64,000 nucleotides of DNA from Membranipora membranacea (GCA_914767715.1 OU612069.1:16551387-16615386), one strand, 5' to 3'; shown: positions 23,471-35,355, numbered from the stretch's first letter. Made by a program: numbers and translations. Notes: generated by a model from the letters alone, not told the origin.

Positions 23471-26400
23471 TTATGCATTGTCAAGATTATTCAGTGACCT
23501 AGCGATATCAGAATTATCACTATTCTCAATATGTATTCGCTTATGCATTTCCATTGATAGCCTCTGGTATTCTTTAGCTTTGTCATACTCATTCATTGCT
23601 TGGTATATGGAACCTAGATCCTTCAGTGACACAGCGATATCAGGGTGATCGTTATTCTCACCGTGTATACGCTTCTTCATTTCTAGAGATAGTCTACGGT
23701 ACTCTGCAGCGTTCTCATACTCATTCATTGCATAGTGTGTGGTACCCAGATTATTCAGTGACACATCAATATCAGAGTGGTCACTATTCTCCCCATGTAT
23801 GCGCTTAAACATTTCTAGTGATAGTCTGTGGTATTCTGCTGCTTTGTTATACTCATTCATTGCGTGGTATGTGGTACCGAGGTTATTAAGTGATATAGCA
23901 ATATCAGAATGGTCACTAGTCTCACCATGTATACGCTTACACATTTCTAGTGATAGTCTGTGGTATTCTGCAGCTTTGTCATAATACTTTATTGCGTAGT
24001 GAGTGGTACCCAGATTATTCAGTGACACATCAATATCAGAGTGATCACCATTCTCCCCGTGCAAACGATTATGTATTTCTAGTGATAGTCTGTGGTACTC
24101 TGCAGCTTTGTTATTCTGATTCATTGCATAGTGAGTGTTACCGGGATTGTTCAATGACGCAGCAATATCAGAATGATCAATATTCTCACCATGTATTCGC
24201 ATATGCATTTCTAGTGATAGTCTGTGGTATTCTACAGCTTTGTCATACTCACTCATTACGAGGTAAGTGGCACCCAGATTATTCAGTGACACAGCAATAT
24301 CAGAATGATCACTATTCTCACCATGTATACGCTTATACATTTCTAGTGATAGTCTGTAGTATTCTACAGCTTTGTTATACTCATTCATTGCGTGGTATGT
24401 GTTTCCCAGGTTATTCAGTGACAGAGCAATTTTGGAGTGGTCACTATTCTCACCATGTATACGCTTACGCATTTCTAGTGATAGTGTGTGGTATTCTGCT
24501 GCTTTGTTATACTCATTCATTGCGTGGTATGTTTTTCCCAGGTTATTCAGTGACAGAGCAATTTTGGATAGGTCACTATTCTCACCGTGTATACGCTTAC
24601 GCATTTCTAGTGATAGTCTGTGGTATTCTACAGCTTTGTTATACTCATTCATTGCGTAGTGAGTGGTACCCAGATTATTCAGTGACCCAGCAATATCAGA
24701 GCGATCACTATTCTCACCATGTATACGCTTATGCATTTCTAGTGATAGTGTGTGGTATTCTGCTGCTTTGTTATACTCATTCATTGCGTGGTATGTGTTT
24801 CCCAGGTTATTCAGTGACAGAGCAATTTTGGAGTGGTCACTATTCTCACCATGTATACGCTTACGCATTTCTAGTGATAGTCTGTGGTATTCTACAGCTT
24901 TGTTATACTGATTCATTGCATAGTGAGTGTTACCGAGATTGTTCAGTGACGCAGCAATATCAGAATGATCACTATTCTCACCATGTATTCGCATATGCAT
25001 TTCTAGTGATAGTCTGTGGTATTCTACAGCTTTGTCATACTCACTCATTACGAGGTAAGTGGCACCCAGATTATTCAGTGACTTCGCAATATCAGAATGG
25101 TCACTATTCTCACCATGTATACGCTTACGCGTTTCTAGTGATAGTCTGTGGTGTTCCGTTGCTTTTTCATACACACTCAATACAAGGTAAGTGGCACCCA
25201 GATTATTCAGTGACACGGCAATAATATCAGAGTGGTCACTATCCTCACCATGTATACTCTTATACATATCTAGTGATAGTCTGTAGTATTCCGCTGCTTT
25301 GTTATACTCATTCATTGCGTAGTAACTGCTACCCAGATTATTCGGTAACACAGCGATATCAGATTGATCACTATTCTCACCGTGTATACGCTTACGCATT
25401 TCTAGCGATAGTCTGTGGTATTCTGCAGCTTTCTCATACTCAAACATTGCGTAGTATGTGGTACCCAGATTATACAGTGACATTGCAATATCAGAATGAT
25501 CACTATTCTCACCATATATGCGCTTATACGTTTCTAGTGATAGTTTGTAGTTTTTGATAGCTGCATCGTATTTCTCCATTTCATGCATAATTAGGCCTCT
25601 ATAAGAAACAGCATCAGCCATATCCGCACATGTGACATTTTCGCCGTATACACGTCTGTACATGTCTATTGATGAAAAGATACACTTGTCAGCCGCAGAT
25701 AAATCTCCTAATTTAATGTAGTTTTCTCCCATTTTTTGTAGTAAGAGAGCTATCCTTGGATGATCAACAGCCTCACTGTAAATCCGATAGTAGGTTGCCT
25801 TTGAGCTCTCAAAGTACATTGTAGCCTGTTCATAATGCTGTTGTTTGTGGAAGGTCAACCCGACGACATAATATCCATGAGCAGCTGCAGGTACTAAACT
25901 CTCCTCTCCATACAAATGTTCAAATATACTCTGATATTTTCTGCTGTATTTGATTGAGGTGGCATGGTCACACTGTTCATCATACAAATACGCCAGTGCC
26001 TCTATACATTCAAGCAAGGCTGAGGTTGGCTGCTGCAAAAGTAGCAGTCTTTCCTCAGTCGTCAATTTTTGTAGGTCTCTTCCGATGTTGCTTGCTTCTG
26101 AGCTGTCGATAGATTCACCATAATAATCATACTTCACTTCTTGGCAGGCCTTCATATAGCAATACTGAAGTGCCCTGAGAAGATAGTTTTCAGCTTTGTC
26201 ACGTTGTCTTAAGTCAACATATAAGCGCCCTATGCTAAGCAAGTAATCTCCTGATGATTCTTCACCTGCACCCTCCAAAGTGTTGAGTGCAGCGATCCGA
26301 TCTCCTAGATGCCGCTGGCAGGTAGCGATCCTTAGACACACTGATTTGGTGTTGTAGTATTTATGATTCTCTCTGAGATGAATGAGAACCTCAAGAGCTT

Positions 26401-27528
26401 GCCTGAAGTAAAAATTATCTATGAAGATATTTGCTACCAGATACCTCATTTCTGGATTACAAATGGCCCTGTGACTAGCAAGCCAGTCTGGAATGTTCTC
26501 CTCAGCTAAGTGCTGTATTGGCCCGAAGTGCTCATTTAACAAATTGAATGCTTGCATTGTGTGCCCAGTATTTTGGAGTGTCGATATCTTGCATAGAAAT
26601 GTATGGTCATCCGCATTTGCTGTTGTTTTGTAACCCATACACACAGCGCCTAATTAATCAGCGCTTGCTTCCCCTAGATCATCTTTCAAAGGAACTATCA
26701 TGACGGCTAGTGCCAGGATAAGACCTGTGTGAACATACAATCTATCTCCAGGTGATTTACAAACTATCTTTACTTTTGTAGTTCCTGTTATTTGTTTCTC
26801 CGCTGTTGAAATCCTGTCATCTTGAGAGTCATGGTACAAGTAAGCTGAAAGTCTGACAAAACAGGCAACAGCTAGTTGGAAGACCAATGATTTATACAAA
26901 TCCTCTGATATTTTCCCAGTGGAGATCAGGCGTTTTGCAGTAGTCCACGCATCTTTTCCAAACACCTGATGGATCACCGCTAGATCATACAGCAGTATTG
27001 AGGGAAATCTGTAGAGTTGCCTCTTCACGTCTACTGTATAGGCTTGGTTTAGCAAGCGATCATCAGGGGTAAAGTCAAACTTCTTCATATCGTTTGCCAG
27101 CATGTCTATATTTGCATTTTCCCGTGCTTCACTGAGCTTGACGGACTGTATATATACTTTCAGGGTACAAAGTAGGTTACTATTCCCATAAAAATATACC
27201 TCTGTCATATAGGAGAGCATCGCTGTAAGATCACCTTTCAGGGAGTCCTTGGTAGGGTTATTCAGTACATGCTCATATGCAATGCCTAAATCACTGGGAG
27301 TAGTTATGAAACTGCATTTATTACTGTTCTGTCCATTACCTGTTGGTATGTTGCCAGCCTCTGCAGACAACCCATCGATTTTGAATCCATTCTTCGATTC
27401 GTCATCAAACCACCCATTTAGTTCCTCTATAGCCATATACTTAAGCTTAGTTTCGCCGAGATTACCTATTAGAAAATAGCTGGTCATTGCCAGTTTCCTG
27501 AAATAATCTTCAGTTAGGTGTGTTTATT
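23471..27528 (-). pseudogene. Truncated nucleotidyltransferase-TPR paralogue with expanded TPR array
   Basis: Minus-strand relic of the gene at 44521-49474. Similarity starts near 27528 (TEDYFRKLAMTSYFLIGN) and runs through the GFKIDGLSAEAGNIPTGN region, the helical middle and a TPR array to the stop at 23471. Everything upstream, including the nucleotidyltransferase GS..RGE...D.E motif, is absent. An in-frame TAA at 26654-26656 replaces the glutamine codon of the paralogue (ADQLGTVCMGYK), splitting the frame into 277- and 1057-residue pieces. The second piece could still be translated alone from the Met at 26644. Its C-terminal part has about 16 kinesin-light-chain-like TPR units of 44 residues (core HGENSDHSDIAVSLNNLG..Y.AM.EY.KA.EYHRLSLEM.KRI) and a partial last unit. 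It is probably a pseudogene or a novel TPR-only protein. Confidence 0.8.
23490..25600 (-). repeat. 132-bp coding tandem array (TPR units)
   Basis: Tandem 132-bp (44-codon) units inside the TPR open frame, about 16 in number, separated only by substitutions. One unit, near 25220, has a single extra codon. Some units are much closer to non-adjacent units than to their neighbours (for example the LVMSEYDKAVEYHRLSLEMH type occurs twice, six units apart). This implies block duplication or conversion. Confidence 0.85.
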
Positions 27529-28288
27529 GACAGCTATCAAATTTTGCTTAAAATTTGAGGGAACATTCAGAGAAAAAAAGTAATCACGTTTCAATGCAGT
27601 TGATCAGATCACCAATTACTCTGTGATGATTAAATATGCATATAACTGCTGCAATCTAAAATTGATTTCATATCGCTCACCTTTTCCATTCTCTAAACGA
27701 TCGCAAATAATATTTGGGAAGAATTGCTCTTCAGCCTGCACAAATAACCCCTGTCCATTTATTAGAATGGCTTGGATTTTGTAGGGAAACTGATATTGCT
27801 ATGTCAACACTTAGCATAAGTGCTTGGAGGTGGAATTATGTCTAAATACAATGCTATGCTACACACTTGCAGTTGTCTGAGCACTTCAAATATTATCCTC
27901 CACAAGCTTCACTTCACATGCCTGACTATCGTATCAAAACTAGGCTTGCTCAGATCGAGTTACCAAATTAGCATAAGTCGGTCAACAAGCATTAAGGATA
28001 ACTCATCACAGTAGGCCTACACGCAGAGAGTGGATGGATATGCTCAGATATATTAATTCACATATTCTTAGCCTGATCGAGTCACCACTTCGGAAATAAA
28101 CGAATGCTAGTTGATCAGACAAAACAAATCATAATACAAAAATAATATGGGCGTAAGCATCATCAGACATTAGTTATGAGGTACTCGGGTTTTGTGTGTT
28201 TGACTTTGTGTAATCAATTAATTAGCTGACCTAGAAAAGCTCTCAGCAGTTGTGACTTAAATAAGGCTAACTGACTGTTGGGTATACC

Positions 28289-28702
28289 CAGTGGCGTATA
28301 TTAGCACTCACGGCCCACGGATTTCCGTGAGTGACTGAATAGCTCAGTGTGTAGAGCGTCTGCTTTATATTCACAGTATATCAGATTGTTGTGGGTTCGA
28401 ATCCCATTTAGGTCAGTTTTTTTTCAAAATTTTTCCGTAATCTTCTACTGCTATTGAGTTGTTTTGTGAAAGTACCCAACAGCTCAGTGAGCTATTGAAA
28501 TACCTCAGTGAGCTATTGAAATACCTCTCTGCTTGCACTATTTTGCTACCGATATGCAAAAATTTCCGTGGTGGGAGGGCGCTTAAGCGCCCCTCCCACA
28601 CCCTCCCCGCCACGCCTACGGCGTGGGGATCGGGCTGCGTCCGATCATTATGCTCATCTCTAAAAAGTCAGTGAGTGAAAATTTTTAGAATATACGCCCC
28701 TG
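28289..28702. mobile_element. hAT-type MITE carrying a tRNA-like promoter and hairpins
   Basis: A 414-bp element with terminal inverted repeats CAGTGGCGTATATT / AATATACGCCCCTG (one mismatch) and a perfect 8-bp direct target duplication GGTATACC at 28281-28288 and 28703-28710. CAG.GGCG ends with 8-bp duplications are the hAT signature. Inside are a tRNA-like region (28328-28414), a duplicated 21-bp unit (CTCAGTGAGCTATTGAAATAC, twice, near 28483-28525), and a GC-rich tail of three hairpins at about 28569-28650. There is no transposase frame. Confidence 0.85.
28328..28414 (+). other. tRNA-like sequence (pol III A and B boxes), probably not a working tRNA
   Basis: TGACTGA pairs with the 3' segment TTAGGTCA with one mismatch. 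The D-arm reads GCTCAGTGTGTAGAGC, the T-arm contains a perfect GGTTCGAATCC B box, and TAGCTCAGTGTG fits the A box. The anticodon arm is abnormal: TCTG and CAGA are separated by about 19 nt, so there is either an intron-like insert or a decayed arm. Its place inside a MITE suggests a captured or tRNA-derived segment. Confidence 0.55.
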
Positions 28703-29053
28703 GGTATACCGATAAATCCTTTTCAGAGACATAGGTTGAGCGCTATATGTCAATGGTGATGAGCTAACTCCAGTGAAAATTACTGGAAAGAGACAACAAT
28801 AACCAAAAATTGCTTTCATTAGGCAAGTGAGATATTTTTCTCTATACCTATCCTCTGCTAAGCTTAGTTTTAGTTGGTGAGAAATTTCAGTCATTACCTG
28901 TCAAACCTTAAATAGTCTTTGCTATAAATCATCTTAATAAAAAGGTAAAATTTTAAGAATTCATTAAAAGCACCTTACTTCTTTTTTTGGTGCTATGAAT
29001 CATCGGTGCTAGAATTTTGAAGGCATTTTTTGAAATTGACAGCGAGCACATTC

Positions 29054-31110
29054 AATCAAACGTGTCAATTCAGTTGATTGCATCGCCAATTACTCTGTGT
29101 TGATTAATTTGCAGTTGACTGCTGCAATGAAAAATACAGCAGTATTCAGCATCGTGCGATAACCCTCAGGCATCCAAACTATTGAACTGCCTAACAAAAG
29201 ACTGATTTTTTTGGCATTTTATGTACATTCATATCGATTTTATATTATCCTTTTTTTTGTATGCAAGGCAGCTTTTACAAGAAGAGTATGTGTACCAGCA
29301 CAATTGACAATTGACAATTGACTTTATAAATAGCGTTGCAATCAATCAATCAACCAAAATGATATTTCTAATTTCTAAAGGTCTAGCTACACACTCCATT
29401 TATTCCATAGGATTGGGAAACTATTAAGTAGGCTACTATTGATTGCACTTGTAGTAGCTGCCCAAGCACTTCAACTATTAAACATTATGCTCAACAAGCT
29501 CCTCATGCCTGACTATAATATGAAAACTTGGCTCACCCAGATCGAGTTACCAAGTTATAATGTATGTAGGTTTATATTTGGTCTCAATCTCTGAGAAATA
29601 AAACTGTCTCTGTAGGGTGCTCTGTAAAAATTATTAAAACTGTTGATTCTGTAAAAATAAATAAAATGATAAGACCATAAAAAATACTATTACTTTTGGA
29701 AGACACTATTTAGGTATTTGATACATTCTGCTCTAAAACATTTGGCACGGATCTGCACGCGGAACTTGACTGATTGATATCTGCCTGACGGCAGCTGGTT
29801 AAGACGGAGTAGTGGTTCATCTTCGGTGGCAATCATACGGAGGCTCTTTACTTTCAGTATATTAGAGTAAAGGTCGTCTACGGGTGTGAACGTAAGTTCG
29901 CCTGATAGGTAACCTGCAGTTCTTATCACAGATTTTAACTTTTTCTTAGAGTCTGCGCTCAGATGACTATATAGCACAACCAGGTGGTAGGTGATTACTG
30001 ACTCTATGAAGGACTTGTAGCAGGTCGTTATTATCGTTAGTTTCTCAGTGACACCGAGATGGTATAGCTTGGCGATTATATGTAGCCTTTGGCGAGCTTT
30101 CGTTGTAGTTTTCAAGGTGTTCAGAGTAAAATCCAGTTTGTTGGTAATAATGGTGCCTAAGTATGTAAATTGTTCTACCTGCTCAATTGAAGTATTGTTT
30201 ACAAGCAGTTGTGGGTAGCTTGGGTTATCCCTTGCATTGCACATGATCATTTCTTTTGTTTTCTTTGCATTGAGTATTAGGTCATTATCCGCGCACCATG
30301 AGTTGATGGTATTAGTCATTGTTTGAAGTTCAGATGGCTGGTTTTCTGTCAACAATTCAATGATCACAGTGTCGTCGGCATATTTTACTAGTTTGATGTT
30401 GGTTGTTGATGGCATATCGACAACATAAAAGGAGAATAGCAGTGGGCTGATGACGCATCCCTGAGGGCTTCCAGTTGAAGTGCTCAATGATTTTGACGTG
30501 TTGAGTGATGTAATAACTCGCTGTGTTCTATTTGTAAGGAAGTTGAATAGCCAGTTGATGATGTTAGGATTGATGTTGTAGCTATCGAGTTTGCTGATTA
30601 ATGTGGCAGGATTGATGGTGTTAAAAGCACTAGAAAAGTCTATAAAAAGAGCTCGGACCCGATTTTTAGCATGGCTATCAAGATGTTCAGTTACCGAGTC
30701 GATCAGAGTGATTAGAGCATCTTCAGTAGACCTGCCAGACTTAGTTAGCATAGGTCAGTCAACAAGCATCATCAAAATACACACAGAGTGTAGATAGATA
30801 AGCTCAGATATATTTATTCACATATCCTTAGCCTCGATTAAGTTAAAAAGCTAGTTAATCAAACAAAACAGATCTGTTCCACTCTCATCATATTACAAAA
30901 CAACTTAGGCATGCATCATCAGCACAAGCAGGTAATAATTTAGTCATGAGTTACGAGGTACTTGGGTTCGGCATGTTTGAATTTGTGTAACATAGGTTGA
31001 GGGCGGCAATCCAAACGCAGACGAGCTTACTTTAGTGTAGGATGCTACAAAGAGACAACCATTGCCAAATAGAATGTTTTATAAAGCTAGTGAGCTTGTG
31101 AACATTTTTC
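29054..31110. repeat. Tandem segmental duplication, copy B
   Basis: Second copy of the 27585-28850 segment. It is interrupted at about 29563-30745 by a LINE. Where copy A reads ACCAAATTAGCATAAGTC, copy B is split as ACCAAGTTA ... GTTAGCATAGGTC, so the short AGTTA sequence at both junctions is a plausible target duplication. Confidence 0.7.
29563..30745 (-). mobile_element. 5'-truncated non-LTR retrotransposon (LINE)
   Basis: The minus-strand open frame 30751-29690 (353 residues) covers most of a reverse transcriptase. Motifs in order are KSGRSTEDAL, FIDFSSAFNTI (motif A), TGSPQGCVISPLLFSFYV (motif B), KYADDTVII (catalytic YADD), LNAKKTKEMI and FTYLGTIITNKLDF. This pattern is of the CR1/L2/Rex type. 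The initiating ATG comes from the flanking DNA, so the 5' end is truncated just before KSGRS and the endonuclease is missing. The 3' UTR continues to about 29563. There is no internal stop or frameshift, which suggests recent insertion. Confidence 0.9.
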
Positions 31111-32457
31111 TGTGAGAGACATTTATGTCTGTGTCAATAGTTAGATAAGGTTTTCAGATTCAATCTGTATGGAAATTTTTTAAATCTTCAGTTAAATTTG
31201 ATTGGTTTTGGTATCCTTCAAGGCAGTTTCATAACCTTTTGTTTCCAACAGGCGTCATTGTTCTTGCATCAGGTATCTTCAATGCATAGTTAATACAACC
31301 TGCTGAAATAAAAAGAAAACTTTTTTTTATTATTTGTCCCCAGAATTCAATAACTATTTTTTATGGTGATTTGGGACAAAATGGGCGCTGAAATGTTCCG
31401 ATAATTTATTTGTTATCCTTATATCAAACACATAACCATCAAAAACAATCTAGGTAGGTCACAAGTGAGATGAGATGAGCCAAAAATGACGATTGGAAAT
31501 AGTGAAACACGTAAAAACAACACATGATGTCACTTTTAAAAGAATTAAAAGATTTCTTTGACTTTGTAATATTGTTTCAAGAATATTGTTTGTATTGGCT
31601 GAAAAAAGTAGAGGAAAAGATGGTATCTCTCACCCTAAAAACAGTCATTGCTGTCAACCCCAGTTTGACTATGAATACCAGTTGAAATTTTCTCTTTTTA
31701 CTTTGATTGGTGTTCCATTTAGTAAAATTTAAGAGCTGCTAATGTCACAACATCAACATTTTCCCTCTGAAGTGAATGGTGTGTTCACACAACATCATCT
31801 GGAGCTTTTATCGGGATACTTGTTTCCCATAATCTAAGTTGTCTCCGATTGTGAAAAAGGAAGACAACTCTCACCAGGGTTCTCAATAAATTCAATAGAT
31901 ATACACAAAGCAGAAACCTTCCCTTGATAGGCAGAACTGAAGGAATGATTCTCAGGCCAGTTTGGGATTGTTAGGATCATTTGGATCATAATAAGTACTT
32001 GAGAGAAGACTGTTACAAAGGCGATTTGTTGAGTGTTGTGATTGGCTAATACTGAATTTGTGTATTATGTTGACTATCAACAAATTCGTCTTCAGCTTGA
32101 TACAGTTAGATTCATTGATACATATATACAATTTCAATTATTCATTTTGTCCCAGCCTGGTAGAGTGGTCTTCTGACCCCCCCCCCCCTCAAGAAAATGT
32201 TGCAGTGATTCAAATTTCTCACCTTTAAAGTGATTTATGTCGGCTTCACACTTATGTTATTGTTGACCCTATAATTTAACTACAGAGCAGTGCCTCTCCT
32301 GATAGAAACAGGAATTACCGTTGTGGAACATCTCTGGACAGTGGGCCGGAAAATAAATATGTGTAGGTCACACACTGGCTCAGAGCAGAAAACTTCTCTA
32401 GGCATTTCAAAGGCTAGAAAGCCAAGAGGCACCAATATTTTGGACAAACTGTATCTA
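31111..32457. other. No gene recognised
   Basis: AT-rich intergenic sequence with a C-run at 32177-32188. No exon or family resemblance was found. Confidence 0.5.
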
Positions 32458-32927
32458 CCATAGACTTAACAATAAACCTAGACAGGACACTATATGGAGC
32501 ATTAGCATTGAGGCACTGAGGCATTGGAAGGTGTAGAAGCAACGATGCTATTATTTATTTACTCTCCATAATCCAGGTTTTTTGTCGATAACTCGATCAA
32601 CTATGATTGGATCTTGAGTTTGAAAATTACAATAGACTTAGCAGCTTGTCCTGAACAGTTTGATACTAGTTTGAGGATTACTAAATTTTTTGAAGAAGAA
32701 ATAGCATCAAGTTGATAGCAAGATGCTGCTGCTCGTGTCGCAATTTTCAAATTTCAATTCCGATTAAAATTGATTGAGTTATGAACCAATAACCTGGATT
32801 ATGGACAGTAAATCAATGATAGCATCGTTTCTTCTACACCTTCCAATGACGCTACGTCACCCCACAATTAAGTGGCTCACTTCAGCTGTATATGGTGCCC
32901 TGTCTAGGTTTATAATTAAGTCTATGG
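32458..32927. mobile_element. Tc1/mariner-like palindromic MITE, complete copy
   Basis: A 470-bp element with ends CCATAGACTTAA / TTAAGTCTATGG flanked by TA on both sides (32456-32457 and 32928-32929). Subterminal arms include AAACCTAGACAGG / CCTGTCTAGGTTT and GGAAGGTGTAGAAGCAACGA / TCGTTTCTTCTACACCTTCC, so most of the element folds on itself. Other copies lie at 15805-16223 and 48905-49230, with a fragment at 19627-19720. No transposase was found. Confidence 0.85.
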
Positions 32928-32929
32928 TA

Positions 32930-34099
32930 TCTACTTACAACCAATTATGTGCTAGACAAACTCATGAGAGATATGGTCCGTGTGATTTGATCTTGTTATG
33001 TAGCAGTCGCATAACAGAAAGTTTCTCTTGGAAATCGAACGGAAAACCCTGAAGGATTTAAAATCAGCTAGAAATTGAACTAGCTAGATTACTTGGGTTG
33101 GAGCTTTCGCAAAATACAGCAGGTGAGTAAGTGCAAGCAATAATATGCATCTTTAATTAAATTGTTTTCACCTGTGAATACTTTACTGTTGATGCTCTAG
33201 TAGGGTACATTGTTGAATAATCTAAATCTAAATAAACCAAAGTTTTGATGTCTGATGTTGATGACAAAAATAGCAGACCTATCATGTAAATACCTGAATA
33301 GAAGAAAAGAAAATTTTTTTACTTTCACTTTGTCAATTTTGCTTTATTGTTCATAGTGGTTTTCATACAAGTGAAGTTATTTCCTGTGCAGGAAAGCCGT
33401 TTTCTAAAAGTACATAATCATAGTCCAGTGCATGGAGAAGCGTTCTCATTGGACACATGCTGTCTACTGTGAATTCATAATTCACATCGACACATCAGGC
33501 AATAACATCAGTGTGATTTAACCCCTATGGTGAAATGTGTAATAATGTCAATATCTTAAATATACAAATACTATTTATGAGTGTATGGTCATCACATTGT
33601 CTAATGTGATCATAATACAACATAACAGTTACTTCAGGCATTAAAACACCATGGAATGCATGTATAGGATTTTCACAATACATATTGTTTATAGGACAGC
33701 ATTATACGCAGTAAGTTGTAAATATCTAACAATGAATCAATTTTGTAGATTCATACATACTATACCGCAATTGAAAAACATTATGCTTTTTTGAAAAGTT
33801 TTTGGATATAAGTATGTCAAATTGCTGGTTGACTATTTTGACAGATATTTTTGTATTACATATTATAAACAGTCTGGTGCCCGATAGACTTCTGAGATAC
33901 AGATAACTACTGAATATTCTCAATGCTGTTGACAATCACATTGTTTGAAGTTATTTTAACAAACCAACAGAACCTTAGCTATTTCAGACTGAATCAATAA
34001 AATCCTGTGAAGGATTCATGAGGCTAATTGGAGATATCACATTAAGATTGAGCAGAGGCATTTGTTTTCGTTTCTGTTTGATTAATCTACTTGTCCAAT
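32930..34099. other. No gene recognised
   Basis: AT-rich sequence upstream of the lectin-like exons. A first exon with a signal peptide for that gene would be expected here or further left, but none was recognised. Confidence 0.45.
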
Positions 34100-34123
34100 G
34101 ATAGCCTTTACTCTTATATTAAG

Positions 34124-34355
34124 GTACTGTCAGTGATGGCTTATGTAAGCTCCAGTACTAGAACCAGGTTTGTCGCCATGAGTCAAATGAGTACCCAGGG
34201 TAATAGAATATCACCAGAATTCTGTGGCTACATGTGCTCACGCAAAAGCGACTGTGTCTCATTTTCCAACATCAATGAGAGACAAGAGGCCAAATGTATC
34301 CTGTACAAGTTGTTCCAAAATGCAGGCAATACCTTATGGGGTGCATATATGAAAG
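34124..34355 (+). CDS. PAN/apple-like domain exon of a multi-domain lectin gene (module 1)
   Basis: The open frame encodes FCGYMCSRKSDCVSFSN followed by AKCILYKLF, the C...C...DC..F......KC.LY pattern of PAN/apple domains. It ends at the donor GAAAG|GTATGT at 34355 with one base of the next codon (phase 1). The 5' boundary is uncertain: the frame is open from about 34091, with possible acceptors near 34124-34132. PAN modules bind protein or carbohydrate in secreted or membrane proteins. No signal peptide is seen in this exon, so upstream coding exons are expected. Confidence 0.6.
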
Positions 34356-34607
34356 GTATGTCCACATATCATTCCGATGAACTTTTACACAATCACCATT
34401 TGAACTCTACGAAGAGCTTTTATCTGTATACAGGATATTTTTTGGGATTTTTTCTTAAATTCTCAACTTCAGTTCTGACAGAGTTTAGATCAAGTTCGAT
34501 TGGTCAGATCAATGCTCTTTCTAGTGCTGATTAGACCTGATATTGACAGGGAGTGTTCTGGATACATGTGCATGGTGAAATACTACAAACAATATTTTTT
34601 ATTTTAG

Positions 34608-34880
34608 TAGTTCCTTCGGAAATTTCTAATGTAAAGATCACTCACAACCAGCGGCTGGTCCTTCACAGAGTAGACAGCAGCGATGATATGAATTACTTTG
34701 CAACATACCTGCAGCTGAGCCTGACTGATTGTGTGAAGAGATGCTTCTCTACTCTCAGTTGTTTCGGTTTTCACTTATTGCCATTACTCAGAGATTGTTA
34801 CTTACTGAACTACTCATCGAATTATGAGCTAACAAGGTCACCTGGTTTCGAGCTTAGTCTGATATACCTTGTTGACATTG
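34608..34880 (+). CDS. PAN/apple-like domain exon (module 2)
   Basis: Acceptor TTTTAG| at 34607 and donor ACATTG|GTAGAA at 34880, entering and leaving in phase 1. The encoded segment has LTDCVKRCFSTLSCFGFHLL and DCYLLNYS, a second degenerate PAN pattern. It joins the preceding exon in frame (AAA G|TA GTT). It is part of the same gene as the exon ending at 34355. Confidence 0.65.
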
Positions 34881-35136
34881 GTAGAAGTTTAGCGCTAGGT
34901 AAGTTTCTTCAGGAAATGCTCATTACAGTTTCCATACCCATGAGGGGTGAATGTTTAGCAATAGCTTAGTTTAGCTACTGTGGAGGTGTCTCAGTCGGTT
35001 CAATATTTACTGGATTCAATGCAACAACAAAGGCAGGGCATGGTAGGAGAAAGAAATTACAGCAAATATAACTTGAAAGTTATTGAATTGTCGGAATCTC
35101 GTTGAAATGCTCATTTGGAAAAACTAAATATTACAG

Positions 35137-35355
35137 GAAAATCTAGCATCACATCTACAGTTTCAGAAAATGACATGATTCTACATGGGCCACGCATTGG
35201 CAATGATGGTATTACTGGTGACTACAACAGCACAATGATGACTAAATGGGAGAGTCAGCCTTATTGGATGGTAGATCTTGGACTCAACTGTACCATATGG
35301 GGTGTACACTTCTTCAATCGAAACCTACCAACAGATAAAGGGGTCAATGTTTTAT
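35137..35355 (+). CDS. F5/8 type C (fucolectin-like) domain exon, N-terminal half
   Basis: Acceptor TTACAG| at 35136. The frame continues in phase from the previous exon. The sequence HGPRIGNDGITGDYNS followed by QPYWMVDLGLNCTIWGVHFF and NRNLPTDKG has the family signature: DG in the first loop, P.WMVDLG, then V.F.NR. These domains (discoidin/fucolectin fold) bind sugars or phospholipids in extracellular proteins. The donor is unclear; TTTTAT|GTCATA at 35355 would keep phase 1. The C-terminal half of the domain appears in the exon at 40186. Confidence 0.7.

Larger units (their letters stand above)
27585..28850. repeat. Tandem segmental duplication, copy A
   Basis: Non-coding segment shared with 29054-31110 in the same orientation. 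Landmarks are CACCAATTACTCTGTG / CGCCAATTACTCTGTG, CAGATCGAGTTACCAA in both, GTCAACAAGCAT in both, and ATAGGTTGAG in both. Copy A is interrupted by the MITE at 28289-28702, which copy B lacks. Confidence 0.7.

Noticed and set aside
23950-25224. A 424-codon plus-strand open frame across the TPR region, plus several shorter ones
   Set aside because: It is the antisense shadow of the 132-bp TPR array. A unit whose length is a multiple of three keeps a stop-free antisense frame open over all copies. The translation has no family resemblance.
23490-25600. CRISPR-like regular repeats
   Set aside because: The 132-bp units are contiguous coding repeats with no unique spacers, in a eukaryotic gene.
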